DNA of 64,000 bases from Paragemmobacter straminiformis. Its GTDB lineage: Bacteria; Pseudomonadota; Alphaproteobacteria; Rhodobacterales; Rhodobacteraceae. The notes below the pieces were generated by a model. That model made no database searches and had not been told where the DNA came from. It was given only the letters and a program-made list of their open reading frames with translations. The DNA lies in contig NZ_JACLQD010000004.1 of the NCBI RefSeq assembly GCF_014243445.1, forward strand, positions 372,001 through 436,000. The letters are read 5' to 3'. Position 1 is the first letter of the stretch. Every line of letters begins with the position of its first letter. The position numbers were made by a program, and so were the translations under genes. This document shows positions 51,064 to 60,722 of the stretch, piece by piece.

Positions 51064-53430
51064 TTATGCGTCTGGAGGGGTCAGGCCGTGGCGGGCCATG
51101 ACGAATTGCGCGGCTTCGGTCGCGGTGTCGAAAAGCGCGTTCATCAGCGTGGTCAGGTGGCCGCCGTCGGCCTCGCCGAGCCAGGGGTTCTGCACGGTCG
51201 AGATCAGGAAGCTGATGGGCAGGCCCGCTGCCGGGGTGACGCCTGCGCGGGTTGCGAAGGTGTCGACGAAGCCCTGACCGTAGCCCGAGGGCGTGAACTG
51301 GCTTGAGGTCACGAACATCGGCGCGGTGGGGATGGTGCCGCCGTTGAAGGATTGCAGCGACAGCTTGCGATAGATGCGGTCGTTCATCTCGTTCATCAGC
51401 GCGAGGTCACGGTTGGGACCGTTCGCGGTGACGAGGTTGAAGGCATAGGTGGTGATGGTGAGGTCCGGCCCGATATCGCGGAACAGCGCGAAAAGGTTGG
51501 GGTCGTCCAGCATCGCCCCGGCCAGATCGGCGCTGGTCAGGGGGGCGATGTGGTTGGCGATATAGGCGCGCTGTTCGGCGACGTCGGCAGGGGTGCAGCC
51601 TGCGGTCTTTTCGACCGGAAGGCGCTGGAAGGGTGTCACGGTGAAGCAGGGGCCGGACAGGCCGACGAGCGAGGCGTAGAAGCGTTTCGAGTTGAAGATG
51701 CAGCGCGAGAGCAGGTCGCCATAGCCCGAACGGTCGGGCCGGATCACGAGATGAGACATGTAGACGGCGGCGGCGGCGGCACCGGGTTTGGAGCCTTCGA
51801 TGCCGTAGACGCCGACGGTCGGGTCGATGCCGCCGTGGTAGACGACGGGGGCGGTGAAGGCCACGACATCGCGCATCGCGCCGTTGCGGTAGCACAGGGC
51901 CCCCGCCGGATAGGGGATGAAGCCCGCCTTGTGGGGATCGACGGTGATCGTATCGGCCTGCGGCAGGGCGAGGAACTGGCGCAGCACGTATTCCGACATC
52001 ATCATGCCCGGCGATTTCGGGTCGGGTCCGGCGAGAAGAACGCTCCACGGATCGGACTCGAGCGCCGAGGCGTCGGTGGGGGTGGCGGCAAGGGGTTTGT
52101 GCCTGTCGCCCGCGGCGGCGGCCGAGGCCGAGGCCGAGGCGGCGGCTGCGGCTTCGGCGGCGGGGGCCGTGATGGCGTTGGGTGTCACCTCGGTCTCGCG
52201 CAGGAGCGATGCGAAGTAGCCGCCCCATGCGCAATCGGCGTGGACCGAGAATTCGAGGCCCTGAGCGCGGTATTCCTCGCGCAGGGCGATGATGTCGGCG
52301 AGGGGATCGACGGCGCTTTCCTCGGTCGTGCCCATGACGGCGGTGACCTGCATGACGGGAACCTGATCGTCGAGGCAGCGGTCGAGGATCGCCCGCAGGG
52401 CCACGGTGTCCATGCGGCCGTCAAGGTCGACAGGCACGGGGTGGAGCTGTTCACGGCCAAGGCCGACAAGCGCCATGCCCTTGGGAAAGGAGTAATGCGC
52501 GGTGGCGGGGGTGATCAGAAGCGGTGGCGATGTGTCGGGCAGGTAGCGGCGGTGGAAGGTGACGAGGCCGAGGCTTTGCACCGAATGCAGGGCAAGGGCG
52601 GCTTCGACATCGGCGGGGCTGATGCCGCCCACCTTGGAGATGCGGGGGGCGAGGGCGATCACCTCGTCGATGGGCAGGTTGAGCAGTTGCCACGGGCCGA
52701 GTTCGAGCAGGCGGTGGCGCTGGCCGTTCAGGGTGCGGACGGTGATGTTCTTCGCGGCGGCAAGGGGCGCTTCCTGCCGGATCGCCTGTGCGAGGGCGAG
52801 GGCGAGGTATTTCAGGTTGCGCGCGGCCCAGATGCTTTCGGCATTGGCGACCGATCCGCCGCAGGTGATATGGCCCCAGGGCTTTACCGCGCCGCCCGTG
52901 ATCTGGTCGTTCGATGGCAGGCTGTAGCCGAGCATCCGGCACAGGTCGTTGCCGACCTCGATTTCAAAGAGCGTCGTCGTGGGCGAGGCTTCGGCGGCGA
53001 CGTTGTTCTGGTTGTAGAGCAGCCCCGCGATATAGCCCGTGATCGCGGGAAGGGACTGGTCCCAATACATATGCGACAGGTTGCGATGGCTTGACAGCGG
53101 CACCGAGCCGCGCAGGTAAAGCAGCACATCGTCGAGGCGCTTGGTGATGAATTCCTCGGAGAAGCGCAGGCCCGGGCGGCGGCTTTCGGGGTAGATCGGC
53201 GGGTCATGCGGCATGTATTGCTTGCGCGAGTCGATCGCATGGTCGATGGCGCGGGCGACGAGGGATTTCAGGAAATCGCCATTCTCGCCCTTGGGGCCGA
53301 GGAACCATGTTTCCGGCGTGCCGTCGCCGGGGCGGCGGTCGAGCGCCAGCCTGCGTTCCTGTTGGGTGTAGGTCAGCGCGCTGAGCAGACGCCGGTGGTG
53401 ACCGTGCGTGCCGGTCAGTGCGGTTGCCAT
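51064..53430 (-). CDS. PLP-dependent group II decarboxylase-like protein with low-complexity insert
   Basis: A large PLP enzyme of 788 aa. Fold-type I features are HADCAWGGYFASLL (Asp that contacts the pyridine) and TITVDPHKAGFIPYPAGAL (Schiff-base Lys). Between them lies an Ala/Ser-rich stretch (AAAAASASASAAAA) of about 20 residues plus extra sequence. It resembles tyrosine/glutamate-type decarboxylases, but the amino-acid substrate is unknown. The ATG at 53430 is chosen; a TTG at 53481 with GGGGAC upstream is an alternative. It heads the unit with the His-rich protein and cyclase. Confidence 0.75.
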   Translation of the reverse strand: MATALTGTHGHHRRLLSALTYTQQERRLALDRRPGDGTPETWFLGPKGENGDFLKSLVARAIDHAIDSRKQYMPHDPPIYPESRRPGLRFSEEFITKRLDDVLLYLRGSVPLSSHRNLSHMYWDQSLPAITGYIAGLLYNQNNVAAEASPTTTLFEIEVGNDLCRMLGYSLPSNDQITGGAVKPWGHITCGGSVANAESIWAARNLKYLALALAQAIRQEAPLAAAKNITVRTLNGQRHRLLELGPWQLLNLPIDEVIALAPRISKVGGISPADVEAALALHSVQSLGLVTFHRRYLPDTSPPLLITPATAHYSFPKGMALVGLGREQLHPVPVDLDGRMDTVALRAILDRCLDDQVPVMQVTAVMGTTEESAVDPLADIIALREEYRAQGLEFSVHADCAWGGYFASLLRETEVTPNAITAPAAEAAAAASASASAAAAGDRHKPLAATPTDASALESDPWSVLLAGPDPKSPGMMMSEYVLRQFLALPQADTITVDPHKAGFIPYPAGALCYRNGAMRDVVAFTAPVVYHGGIDPTVGVYGIEGSKPGAAAAAVYMSHLVIRPDRSGYGDLLSRCIFNSKRFYASLVGLSGPCFTVTPFQRLPVEKTAGCTPADVAEQRAYIANHIAPLTSADLAGAMLDDPNLFALFRDIGPDLTITTYAFNLVTANGPNRDLALMNEMNDRIYRKLSLQSFNGGTIPTAPMFVTSSQFTPSGYGQGFVDTFATRAGVTPAAGLPISFLISTVQNPWLGEADGGHLTTLMNALFDTATEAAQFVMARHGLTPPDA

Positions 53431-53532
53431 CGGCGCAACAGATTTCGGGGCAGTGCTGCCCGCAGTATCATCGCTTTGCAAATTCAGTGTCCCCGAAGCC
53501 GATCACACGCCCGCGCACCTGTACGAAGGGGT

Positions 53533-53559
53533 GTATGGTAAAACCCACTTTGGTATGGT
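53533..53559. repeat. GTATGGT direct repeat upstream of the decarboxylase
   Basis: GTATGGT at 53533-53539 and 53553-53559 (20-bp step) lies in the AT-richer 222-bp gap between the decarboxylase start and the phospholipase-like gene. The position fits an activator or repressor site, but no regulator is known. Confidence 0.3.
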
Positions 53560-53652
53560 TGCGCGAGACTTTGCCGCAAAGCAAGAAAATTTGACCGGAT
53601 GGCAAATTGCGCTAGCGGCCCGTTGCCGCGCCTGTCTCGGCGCGAGGCCGGA

Positions 53653-55191
53653 TCAGAGCCAGTCGTGCGGCAGGCGGGCCATCAGCCCCGATGCGATGCG
53701 CCGGAAAAGCGAGGCTTCGGGTTCGGCCTTTTCGCGGCCCGGCCGGCCGTCCTTGGCGATGTTCCAGTGCAGGCGGTTGTTTTCCAGCGTGACCGAAAAG
53801 GCGTTGATCGGGCCTGTCTGGTGTTCGAACAGCGCGCGCAGTTCGGCGACGAGGACCGGTTCGCGAAAGAGCAGGCCGAGTTCGATGTTGATATAGGCCG
53901 AGCGCAGGTCGAAGTTGTGCGACCCGACGAGGGCCTGTTCGCCATCGACCACGAAGATCTTGGAGTGCAGGAGCGCGCGTTTGCGTCTGGCCCCGCGTGG
54001 CGGCGCGAATTCGTAGAGCGCGGCCCCCGAGGCCAGCAGCGGCACGCGGTAACTGCGATAGGCGGCGTGGACGGTGAAAAGATCGGTCGCGGCAAGGGAA
54101 TTGGTCAGCACCCGCACCGCGACGCCGCGCGCGGCAAGGTCGGTCAGGATGGCAAGGCCGGGGCGTCCGGGCACGAAATAGGGCGTGGTCAGAAGGACTT
54201 CGGACTTTGCCGTCGACAGCAGGGTTTCGATGCTGTCGAGAAGCCACGGCCCCTTGCGGCGGCCAAAGGCCTTTTCGGGCGGGTCGGCCAGAAGCGTGAC
54301 ATCGGGCGTGAAGCGCAGCGGCGTGACCAGAAGGCTTTCGGCCGTATGACCCGAAAGCGCCTCGGTCCGGTATTGCTGCGAGAGGGGCGCGTTCACGTGC
54401 CGCGCCACGCGGCGGCGGTAGCGGGCCATGCTGATGCGGAACGAGCGCCAGAGCGTCAGGATGGGCAGGGAAAGACCCATGTTCCAGTAGGTGTCGAAGA
54501 CCTGTTCCACCGATTGCACCAAGGGGCCTGCCAGCACCATGTCGGCGTCATGCGACAGGCGCGCGTCCGAACCCGGCGCGCCGAAGTAGGTGTCGCCGAT
54601 GTTGCGCCCGCCGAGAAGGGCGAGGCGGCCGTCGGTGATCCAGACCTTGCCGTGCATCCGGCGGTTGAAGCGCGAGAGGCCGAGGCCGAATTCGACCGAA
54701 CGCCGCAGCCAGTGGCCGCGGTTCAGCACGGGGTTGAACAGCCGCACCTCGACGTTGGGGTGCTGGTTGAGGCCGAGGAAGGCGAGGTCGAAGCCTTGCA
54801 CGTTCACATCGTCGAGCAGCAGGCGCACGCGCACGCCGCGGTCGGCGGCGTCGAGCAATTCGCCCAGCAGCAGCCAGCCCGAGGTATCGGTTGCCCAGAT
54901 GTAATAGATGAGGTCGAGGCTGCGCCCCGCGATGCGGGCGGCGTGAACGCGGGCGGCAAAGGCCTGCCGGTGCCCGAGGATGTTGGCAAGGCCGTTCTGC
55001 CCTGCCCGTGCTGCAAGAAGCGGATCGAGCATGTCGTCGAGCGGCAGCTTTGGCCCCGTGCGTGGCAGCGCCTTGCTGACAGGGCCGCGCGCCTTTTTGG
55101 CAAAGCGCGTGTAGGAGCGCAGGGCCAGAAGCGAGGCGACGAAGAGGCCAAGCGCCAGAAGCCCGAAGCCAAGCGCGACCTGTGTCAGCAT
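53653..55191 (-). CDS. Phospholipase D/cardiolipin synthase family protein
   Basis: A 512-aa protein with one N-terminal membrane span (6-25) and two HKD motifs: HGKVWITDG (H180, K182, D187) and HSKIFVVDG (H409, K411, D416). This is the PLD/cardiolipin-synthase pattern, giving phosphatidyl transfer or phospholipid hydrolysis at the membrane. It is shorter on membrane spans than ClsA, nearer to ClsC-type proteins. It overlaps the upstream EEP gene by 7 bp. Confidence 0.85.
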   Translation of the reverse strand: MLTQVALGFGLLALGLFVASLLALRSYTRFAKKARGPVSKALPRTGPKLPLDDMLDPLLAARAGQNGLANILGHRQAFAARVHAARIAGRSLDLIYYIWATDTSGWLLLGELLDAADRGVRVRLLLDDVNVQGFDLAFLGLNQHPNVEVRLFNPVLNRGHWLRRSVEFGLGLSRFNRRMHGKVWITDGRLALLGGRNIGDTYFGAPGSDARLSHDADMVLAGPLVQSVEQVFDTYWNMGLSLPILTLWRSFRISMARYRRRVARHVNAPLSQQYRTEALSGHTAESLLVTPLRFTPDVTLLADPPEKAFGRRKGPWLLDSIETLLSTAKSEVLLTTPYFVPGRPGLAILTDLAARGVAVRVLTNSLAATDLFTVHAAYRSYRVPLLASGAALYEFAPPRGARRKRALLHSKIFVVDGEQALVGSHNFDLRSAYINIELGLLFREPVLVAELRALFEHQTGPINAFSVTLENNRLHWNIAKDGRPGREKAEPEASLFRRIASGLMARLPHDWL

Positions 55192-55898
55192 TGCGGGTCG
55201 GGCAAGGTGAGCGTGGCGGTGATCGGCAGATGGTCGGAGGCGCGGCGGGCGAGCGGCGTGTCATGGACGCGCGCTTCGGTCAGATAGGCGTCGTGGCTTA
55301 CCATGATGCGGTCGAGCGGCAGGACGGGCAGGCGGGCGGGAAAGCTGCGGACGGGGGATGGCGCGTGGAAGTGCGGCGACAGGGCCGCGATCGAGGCGTT
55401 GGGGCCGGTGCGCCATTCGTTCATGTCGCCCATCAGCAGCGTCGGGCGCGGGGGCAGGCGCGACAGATGGTCGAGCAGCGCATGGGCCTGCGCGCGGCGC
55501 GAGGCGGGCAGAAGGCCGAGGTGGACGCCGATCACCCTGAGCGCGATGCCCCCGACGGTCAGGTCGGCAAAGAGCGCCCCGCGCGGTTCGAGGCCGGGCA
55601 GGTTCAGCGGGTGGATCCGCTCGATCCGGCCTTCGCGCAGGAAGAGCAGGTTGCCATGCCAGCCGTGCGACGGTCCCGGGGTCTCGGGCAGGACGGGGAC
55701 AAGGCCGCATTGGCTGCGGACATGTTCGAGGTCGAGAAGCCCCGCGCGGTCTCCGAAGCGGCGGTCGGCCTCTTGCAGGGCGAGGATGTCGGGGCAGAGT
55801 TCCTGCATCACCTCGGCCGTGCGGAAAATATCGCGGCGGCGGTCCGCGCCTACGCCTTTGTGGATGTTCCATGAGGCGACGCGAAGGGGCGGGGGCAT
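55185..55898 (-). CDS. Endonuclease/exonuclease/phosphatase (EEP) family protein
   Basis: A 237-aa hydrolase with the EEP residues VASWNIHKGVG (Asn), LALQEADRR (Glu), VIGVHLGLLP, LLMGDMNEW (Asp/Asn) and the terminal RRASDHLPI (Asp-His). Proteins of this kind often accompany PLD-family genes, and the 7-bp overlap shows co-translation here. The substrate may be nucleic acid, inositol phosphate or a phospholipid head-group. Confidence 0.82.
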   Translation of the reverse strand: MPPPLRVASWNIHKGVGADRRRDIFRTAEVMQELCPDILALQEADRRFGDRAGLLDLEHVRSQCGLVPVLPETPGPSHGWHGNLLFLREGRIERIHPLNLPGLEPRGALFADLTVGGIALRVIGVHLGLLPASRRAQAHALLDHLSRLPPRPTLLMGDMNEWRTGPNASIAALSPHFHAPSPVRSFPARLPVLPLDRIMVSHDAYLTEARVHDTPLARRASDHLPITATLTLPDPQC

Positions 55899-55942
55899 GA
55901 CGGGTCCGGTTGCGGTCGGGAAATCGGGCTAAGGGCTTCAGC

Positions 55943-56632
55943 CTAGTGCGGGTCGCGCACGGGGCCAAGGCCGGATGGTGCGGGGCGCCTGCCTGCCTCT
56001 ATGCCGCATTCGGTAACGACAAGGTCGAGCGCGCGGTCATGGGGCAGGGGGTGGATCGTCGACAGCCGCGCCGATTGAAGGCCGAAGCCGATGGCATAGA
56101 CCTGCGGACTTCGGGCAAGGGTGCGGTCGACATAGCCGGTGCCGAAGCCGAGGCGGTGGCCGTCGCCGTCCCAGCCGAGGAGAGGAACGAGCACGAGGTT
56201 CGGGCGTATCTCGCCTGACGGGGCGGGGGGAACCGGCAGGTTCCAGAGGCCGGGCTCCAAAGGGGTGCCAGCGGTCCAGAGGCGGTAGCGCATCGCTTCG
56301 GGCGGGTCGACGCAGACCGAAAGGCCAAGGGTCGCGCCTTGGCTGCGCAGATGGGCCAGCAGGGGCAGCGGATCGGGTTCGCCCCTGACGGGCCAGGACG
56401 CGCCGATGGTCAGGGTTGCGGGATCGAAGGGGGCGAGAAGGTCTTGCAGTGTTGCGATGATGCGTTCGGAGATGTTTTGCAGCATCGAAGGGGTCAGTCC
56501 GGCGCGTTCCTGCCGCAGGCGGCGCCTTTCGGCCTGTCGCCATGCGCTTACGTCGGCGGCGGATGTCGCATCGCCTGCGAAGGGGCGTTCGCCGATGTGG
56601 TCGGCCTGGCACGGGTCGGAGGAGAGGGTCAT
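55943..56632 (-). CDS. 5-formyltetrahydrofolate cyclo-ligase
   Basis: Enzyme of 229 aa converting 5-formyl-THF to 5,10-methenyl-THF with ATP. The C-terminal part NLVLVPLLGWDGDGHRLGFG followed by TGYVDRTLARSP is the conserved ATP/substrate region, and WRQAERRRLRQER marks the basic front. The N-terminus is about 25 residues longer than the family core. The ATG at 56632 is used. It lies 44 bp after nothing else in operon, facing a gene-free stretch upstream. Confidence 0.85.
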   Translation of the reverse strand: MTLSSDPCQADHIGERPFAGDATSAADVSAWRQAERRRLRQERAGLTPSMLQNISERIIATLQDLLAPFDPATLTIGASWPVRGEPDPLPLLAHLRSQGATLGLSVCVDPPEAMRYRLWTAGTPLEPGLWNLPVPPAPSGEIRPNLVLVPLLGWDGDGHRLGFGTGYVDRTLARSPQVYAIGFGLQSARLSTIHPLPHDRALDLVVTECGIEAGRRPAPSGLGPVRDPH

Positions 56633-57014
56633 GGCACTGTCCGTTCGGGGGACGGGAAAGGGTTTGCCCTGCGGTCCGGTTCGGGCCTGCGGGCGGTATC
56701 GGGGCGCGGGGGCGTCGGGGTCTGTGTTGCAGGCTATGGCCGATGGCGGCTTTCGGCAAGGTTGTCGGCGTGCCTGTGCCGGTGCCGGTGCCGGTGCGGG
56801 CGGGGCAGGGGTGTTCGGGGGGTGGCGGTTCACCGTCCTTGGTCTGCCGACCTGACCACGGGACGCAGACCACGGGACCGGGGGCCAGCCCCCGGACCCC
56901 CGGAGTATTTGGCCAAGGCTGAAAGACCAAGCGCGCGCGGGCGATGCCGTCTTGGCGCAGGGCGGGGGGGCTTGTATGGGTTCAGCCTGCTTCGAGTCGC
57001 AAGAGGTGCCCCAG
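56633..57014. other. 382-bp gap with a hexamer repeat and a Rhodobacter-type intergenic element
   Basis: No convincing gene. A run of TGCCGG/GTGCCG hexamers lies at about 56770-56799. At 56880-56925 a GC stem (GGGGGCC/GGCCCCC-like) is followed by CGGAGTATTTGGCCAAG and a GGCTGAAAG tail, nearly the same as the element at 62276-62335. The promoter of tex must also lie here. Confidence 0.5.
56880..56925 (+). repeat. AGTATTTGG intergenic element, copy 1
   Basis: A GC-rich inverted repeat followed by CCCCCGGAGTATTTGGCCAA, then GGCTGAAAGA. A close relative occurs at 62276-62335. Both lie between genes on the + side, with the AGTATTTGG block downstream of the stem. Confidence 0.7.
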
Positions 57015-59333
57015 ATGTCCGCAGACAGCCTTCGCCGTATTCCCCATGTCATCGCCGCCGAGATCGGGGCGCAGCCGGGGCAGGTGGTGGCCGCGATCGG
57101 GCTGCTGGACGAGGGGGCGACGGTGCCCTTCATCTCGCGCTATCGCAAGGAGGTGACGGGGGGGCTGGACGACACGCAACTGCGCACCTTGGCCGAACGT
57201 CTGGCCTATCTGCGCGAGCTCGAGGCGCGGCGGGCGGCGATCCTGTCGTCGATCCGCGAACAGGGCAAGCTGACCGAGGCGCTGGAAGGGCAGATCGTCA
57301 AGGCCGGAACCAAGGCCGAGCTGGAGGACATCTACCTGCCCTACAAGCCCAAGCGGCGGACCAAGGCGATGATTGCGCGGGAGAACGGCTTGCAGCCGCT
57401 GGTCGATGCGATTCTGGCCGACCGGATGGCCGAGCCTGCGGTGCTTGCGGCAGGATATCTTTGCGACGCCGTGCCGGATGCGAAGGCGGCGCTTGAAGGT
57501 GCGCGGGATATCGTGGCCGAGGGTCTGGCCGAGGATGCGAACCTGCTGGGGCGCTTGCGTGCGCATATGAAGCAGGTGGCAAAGCTGGTGTCCAAGGGGA
57601 TCGAGGGGAAAGAGACCGAGGGGGCGAAGTTCTCGGATTACTTTGCACATTCCGAGGCCTGGGCGACGGCGCCGTCGCACCGCGTTCTGGCCATGCTGCG
57701 GGGTCGGAACGAGGGGTTCCTGTCGCTTGATCTTGACGTCGAGCCCGAGGCCGCGCGGGGCGAGAGCGTGGCGGAACGGGCCTGCGGGGCGGCGCTGGCG
57801 GCGGGCGGGCGCGGGGCAGGGGATGTCTGGTTGCGCGATGCGGCGGCATGGGCGTGGCGGGTGAAGATACGCACCTCGCTGACGCTGGACCTGATGGCCG
57901 AGATGCGCGAGCGGTCGGAGGAAGAGGCGATCCGCGTCTTTGCGATGAACCTGAAGGCGTTGCTTTTGGCCGCGCCGGCGGGGGGCAAGGCCACGATGGG
58001 GCTGGACCCCGGCATCCGCACGGGGGTGAAGGTCGCGGTGGTGGATGGCACCGGAAAGGTGCTGGCGACCGATACGGTCTATCCGTTCCAGCCCAAGAAC
58101 GATCTGCGCGGGGCGCAGGTCGCGCTGGCGCAGCTGATCGCCAAGCACGGGGTGAAACTGATCGCCATCGGCAATGGCACGGCGAGCCGCGAGACCGAGA
58201 AGATGGTGGCGGACCTGCTGGCGGTGCTGCCGGGGGCGGAGAAGCCGGTGAAGGTGATCGTAAGCGAGGCGGGCGCGTCGGTCTATTCGGCCTCGGAGCT
58301 TGCGGCGAAGGAGTTTCCAGACCTTGACGTGTCGATCCGCGGGGCGGTGAGCATCGCGCGGCGCTTGCAGGACCCGCTGGCGGAACTGGTGAAGATCGAG
58401 CCGAAGTCGATCGGCGTGGGGCAATACCAGCATGACGTGGATCAGGGCCGGCTCGGGCGGTCGCTGGAGGCGGTGGTGGAAGATGCGGTGAACGCCGTGG
58501 GGGTGGATCTGAACACGGCCTCGGCGCCGCTTCTGGCGCGGGTGTCCGGGGTGGGCCCGTCGCTGGCCGAGGCCATCGTGGGGCACCGCGACGCGAACGG
58601 GCCGTTCAGGACGCGGAAGGATCTTCTCAAGGTGGCGCGGCTGGGGCCGAAGGCATTCGAGCAGGCGGCGGGTTTCCTGCGCATCGCGGGCGGGGCGGAG
58701 CCGCTCGATGCCTCGTCGGTGCATCCCGAGGCCTATGATGTGGCGCGCAAGATCGTGGCCGCTTGCGGGCGGGATATCCGCAGCCTCATGGGCGATGCGG
58801 CAGCGTTGAAGGCGGTCGACCCGCGGGCCTTTGTCGATGTGCGTTTCGGCCTGCCGACGGTGCGGGACATTCTGGCCGAACTGGAAAAGCCCGGCCGCGA
58901 CCCGCGACCCACGTTCAAGACCGCGACCTTTACCGAAGGGGTGAACGAGATCCGCGATCTGAAACCGGGGATGCTGCTGGAAGGCACGGTGACCAACGTG
59001 GCGGCCTTTGGTGCCTTTGTCGATATCGGGGTGCATCAGGACGGGCTGGTGCATGTGAGCCAGTTGGCCGACAGCTTCGTCAAGGACCCCCATGCCGTGG
59101 TGAAGGCCGGGGATGTGGTCAAGGTGCGCGTGGTCGAGGTGGATGCCGCGCGCAAGCGCATCGGTCTGACCATGAAAAGCGACAGCGGCGCTGCCCGCGA
59201 GGCGGTGCGCGAACGCGGGCCGGTGCAGAAGGCGCAACCCGTCAAGGCGGGGAGCGGGTCGGTCGGGCCAAAGGGGGGCGCGGCGGGGGGCAATGCCTTT
59301 GCCGATGCGCTGAAGGGCAAGTTCGGGAAGTAA
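57015..59333 (+). CDS. tex: Tex, S1-domain RNA-binding transcription accessory protein
   Basis: Full-length Tex (772 aa). The N-terminal helical part ([20 protein letters not shown]), the YqgF-like domain ([16 protein letters not shown]), the helix-hairpin-helix region ([20 protein letters not shown]) and the S1 domain ([20 protein letters not shown]) are in the standard order. The ATG at 57015 has AAGAGGTG upstream; an in-frame start 21 codons earlier has no family support. It ends in a basic, Gly-rich tail. It acts on nucleic acid in transcription or RNA turnover. Confidence 0.95.
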   Translation: MSADSLRRIPHVIAAEIGAQPGQVVAAIGLLDEGATVPFISRYRKEVTGGLDDTQLRTLAERLAYLRELEARRAAILSSIREQGKLTEALEGQIVKAGTKAELEDIYLPYKPKRRTKAMIARENGLQPLVDAILADRMAEPAVLAAGYLCDAVPDAKAALEGARDIVAEGLAEDANLLGRLRAHMKQVAKLVSKGIEGKETEGAKFSDYFAHSEAWATAPSHRVLAMLRGRNEGFLSLDLDVEPEAARGESVAERACGAALAAGGRGAGDVWLRDAAAWAWRVKIRTSLTLDLMAEMRERSEEEAIRVFAMNLKALLLAAPAGGKATMGLDPGIRTGVKVAVVDGTGKVLATDTVYPFQPKNDLRGAQVALAQLIAKHGVKLIAIGNGTASRETEKMVADLLAVLPGAEKPVKVIVSEAGASVYSASELAAKEFPDLDVSIRGAVSIARRLQDPLAELVKIEPKSIGVGQYQHDVDQGRLGRSLEAVVEDAVNAVGVDLNTASAPLLARVSGVGPSLAEAIVGHRDANGPFRTRKDLLKVARLGPKAFEQAAGFLRIAGGAEPLDASSVHPEAYDVARKIVAACGRDIRSLMGDAAALKAVDPRAFVDVRFGLPTVRDILAELEKPGRDPRPTFKTATFTEGVNEIRDLKPGMLLEGTVTNVAAFGAFVDIGVHQDGLVHVSQLADSFVKDPHAVVKAGDVVKVRVVEVDAARKRIGLTMKSDSGAAREAVRERGPVQKAQPVKAGSGSVGPKGGAAGGNAFADALKGKFGK

Positions 59334-59334
59334 A

Positions 59335-59443
59335 GCGAAGTCTGGCGCAGACTTCGCGACGGAATTTGACGCAAATTCCGGCGGCTGGCGGCAGCGCCGG
59401 AAAATGCGTCATTTTCCGTTGCGGAATGTGCGTCACATTCCGC
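59335..59443. repeat. Chain of five abutting hairpins between tex and the ECHDC3-like gene
   Basis: The whole 110-bp gap is stem-loops. Stem starts and ends are GCGAAGTCT/AGACTTCGC (59335-59357), CGGAATTT/AAATTCCG (59360-59380), CCGGCG-CTG/CAG-CGCCGG (59378-59400), CGGAAAAT/ATTTTCCG (59398-59418) and GCGGAATGT/ACATTCCGC (59421-59443). Loops are GGCGC, GACGC, GCGG, GCGTC and GCGTC. Neighbouring stems share a few bases. It may act as a bidirectional terminator, but there is no U-run. Confidence 0.9.
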
Positions 59444-60232
59444 TTACGCCCAGTCGGGTTTGCGTTTTTCGAGGAAGGCCGCGATCCCTTCGGCGGTGTC
59501 GCGGTAGAGCGTGTTTTCCACCATAGCGGCCCCCGCCTGCGCATAGGCCTGATCAAGCGGCAGGCCAATCTGGTCGTAGAAGGTGCGCTTGCCGATCTTG
59601 ACCGCCGCGGTCAGCTTGCCCGCGATCTGGAGGGCGAGGGCGCGGGTCTCTGCGTCCAGCGTTTCGGGGGGGAAGACGCGGTTGACAAGACCTGCGTCGC
59701 GCGCCCGTTCGGCTGTCAGGAAATCGCCTGTCGTCAGCATCTCGAAGGCCACGGCGGGGGGAACCTTGCGGGTGAGGGCGACCATCGGGGTCGAGCAGAA
59801 AAGGCCGATGTTGACCCCGTTCACGCCGAAGCGCGTGCCGGTGGCTGCGGTGACAAGATCGCAGGAGGCGGCAAGCTGGCAGCCTGCCGCGGTGGCGATG
59901 CCGTGGGTCTGGGCGATGACGGGCTGTGGCAGGGCGGGGATCATCTGCATCATGGCCGCGCAGCGGTCGAAGAGCGATTTGAAATGGGCGGCTCCCTTGT
60001 CGGGGGCGGCGCGGGCGGCCTGCATCTCTTTCAGGTCGTGGCCCGCGCAGAAGGCCCGCCCTTCGCCGCGCAGGATGACGACGCGGGTCCGGCGGTCGCT
60101 GGCGAGGGCGGTGAATTGCGCGGTGAGGGCCGCGATCATCGCGTCGGACAGCGCGTTGAGGCTGGCCGGGGTGTTCAGCGTCAGGATGGCGACGCCGTCC
60201 TCGTCTTGGCGGGTCAGGATCGGATCGGTCAT
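59444..60232 (-). CDS. Enoyl-CoA hydratase-like protein (ECHDC3 type)
   Basis: Crotonase-family protein of 262 aa. The oxyanion-hole segment is RAFCAGHDLKEMQ and the second is THGIATAAGCQLAASCDLV. The following stretch FGVNGVNIGLFCSTPMVALT is like ECHDC3, in which the usual catalytic glutamates of enoyl-CoA hydratase are not in place. So the reaction may differ from hydration. AAGGAGAG precedes the ATG at 60232. It is divergent from the thioesterase gene. Confidence 0.8.
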   Translation of the reverse strand: MTDPILTRQDEDGVAILTLNTPASLNALSDAMIAALTAQFTALASDRRTRVVILRGEGRAFCAGHDLKEMQAARAAPDKGAAHFKSLFDRCAAMMQMIPALPQPVIAQTHGIATAAGCQLAASCDLVTAATGTRFGVNGVNIGLFCSTPMVALTRKVPPAVAFEMLTTGDFLTAERARDAGLVNRVFPPETLDAETRALALQIAGKLTAAVKIGKRTFYDQIGLPLDQAYAQAGAAMVENTLYRDTAEGIAAFLEKRKPDWA

Positions 60233-60287
60233 TGCGCTCTCCTTCGGCTTTGGCGAAGCATAGGCGGGCGGGCCGAGGGAGGAAAGA

Positions 60288-60707
60288 TTGGCGTTGGTGA
60301 TGGACAAGGCGGCGTTGGCGGCATTCCTGCGCCGCGATTTCGCGCAGGTGGCAGACGATTTCCGTGTCGAACGGGCAGACGAGACGGGTGTTTGCCTGCG
60401 GCTTGTCGCGCAGGAGCGGCATCTGCGGCCCGGTGGCACGGTGTCGGGGCCTGCGCTCTTTGCCCTTGCGGATGTGGCGATGTATCTGGCGATTCTGTCG
60501 CGCCTTGGGCCGGTGGCGCTTGCGGTGACCACGAATTGCAGCATCGACTTCATGCGCAAGCCCGAGGCGGGGCGCGATGTTCTGGCCGAGGCGCGGCTGC
60601 TGAAACTGGGCCGCACGCTCGCCGTCGGGGATGTGCTGGTCTATTCGGAGGGCAAGCCCGAGCCCGTGGCGCGGGCCGGACTGACCTATTCCATCCCGCC
60701 GCGCTGA
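60288..60707 (+). CDS. PaaI-type (hot-dog) thioesterase
   Basis: A 139-aa hot-dog fold protein with the PaaI/HGG pattern: LRPGGTVSGPALFALADVAM and NCSIDFMRKPEAGRDVLAEA. It should hydrolyse an acyl-CoA. GGGAGG (60277-60282) fits the TTG at 60288 (5-bp gap) better than the ATG at 60300 (17 bp), so the TTG is taken. It is divergent from the ECHDC3-like gene, suggesting related acyl-CoA metabolism. Confidence 0.8.
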   Translation: MALVMDKAALAAFLRRDFAQVADDFRVERADETGVCLRLVAQERHLRPGGTVSGPALFALADVAMYLAILSRLGPVALAVTTNCSIDFMRKPEAGRDVLAEARLLKLGRTLAVGDVLVYSEGKPEPVARAGLTYSIPPR

Positions 60708-60722
60708 GCCGCGCCGCGCGGG

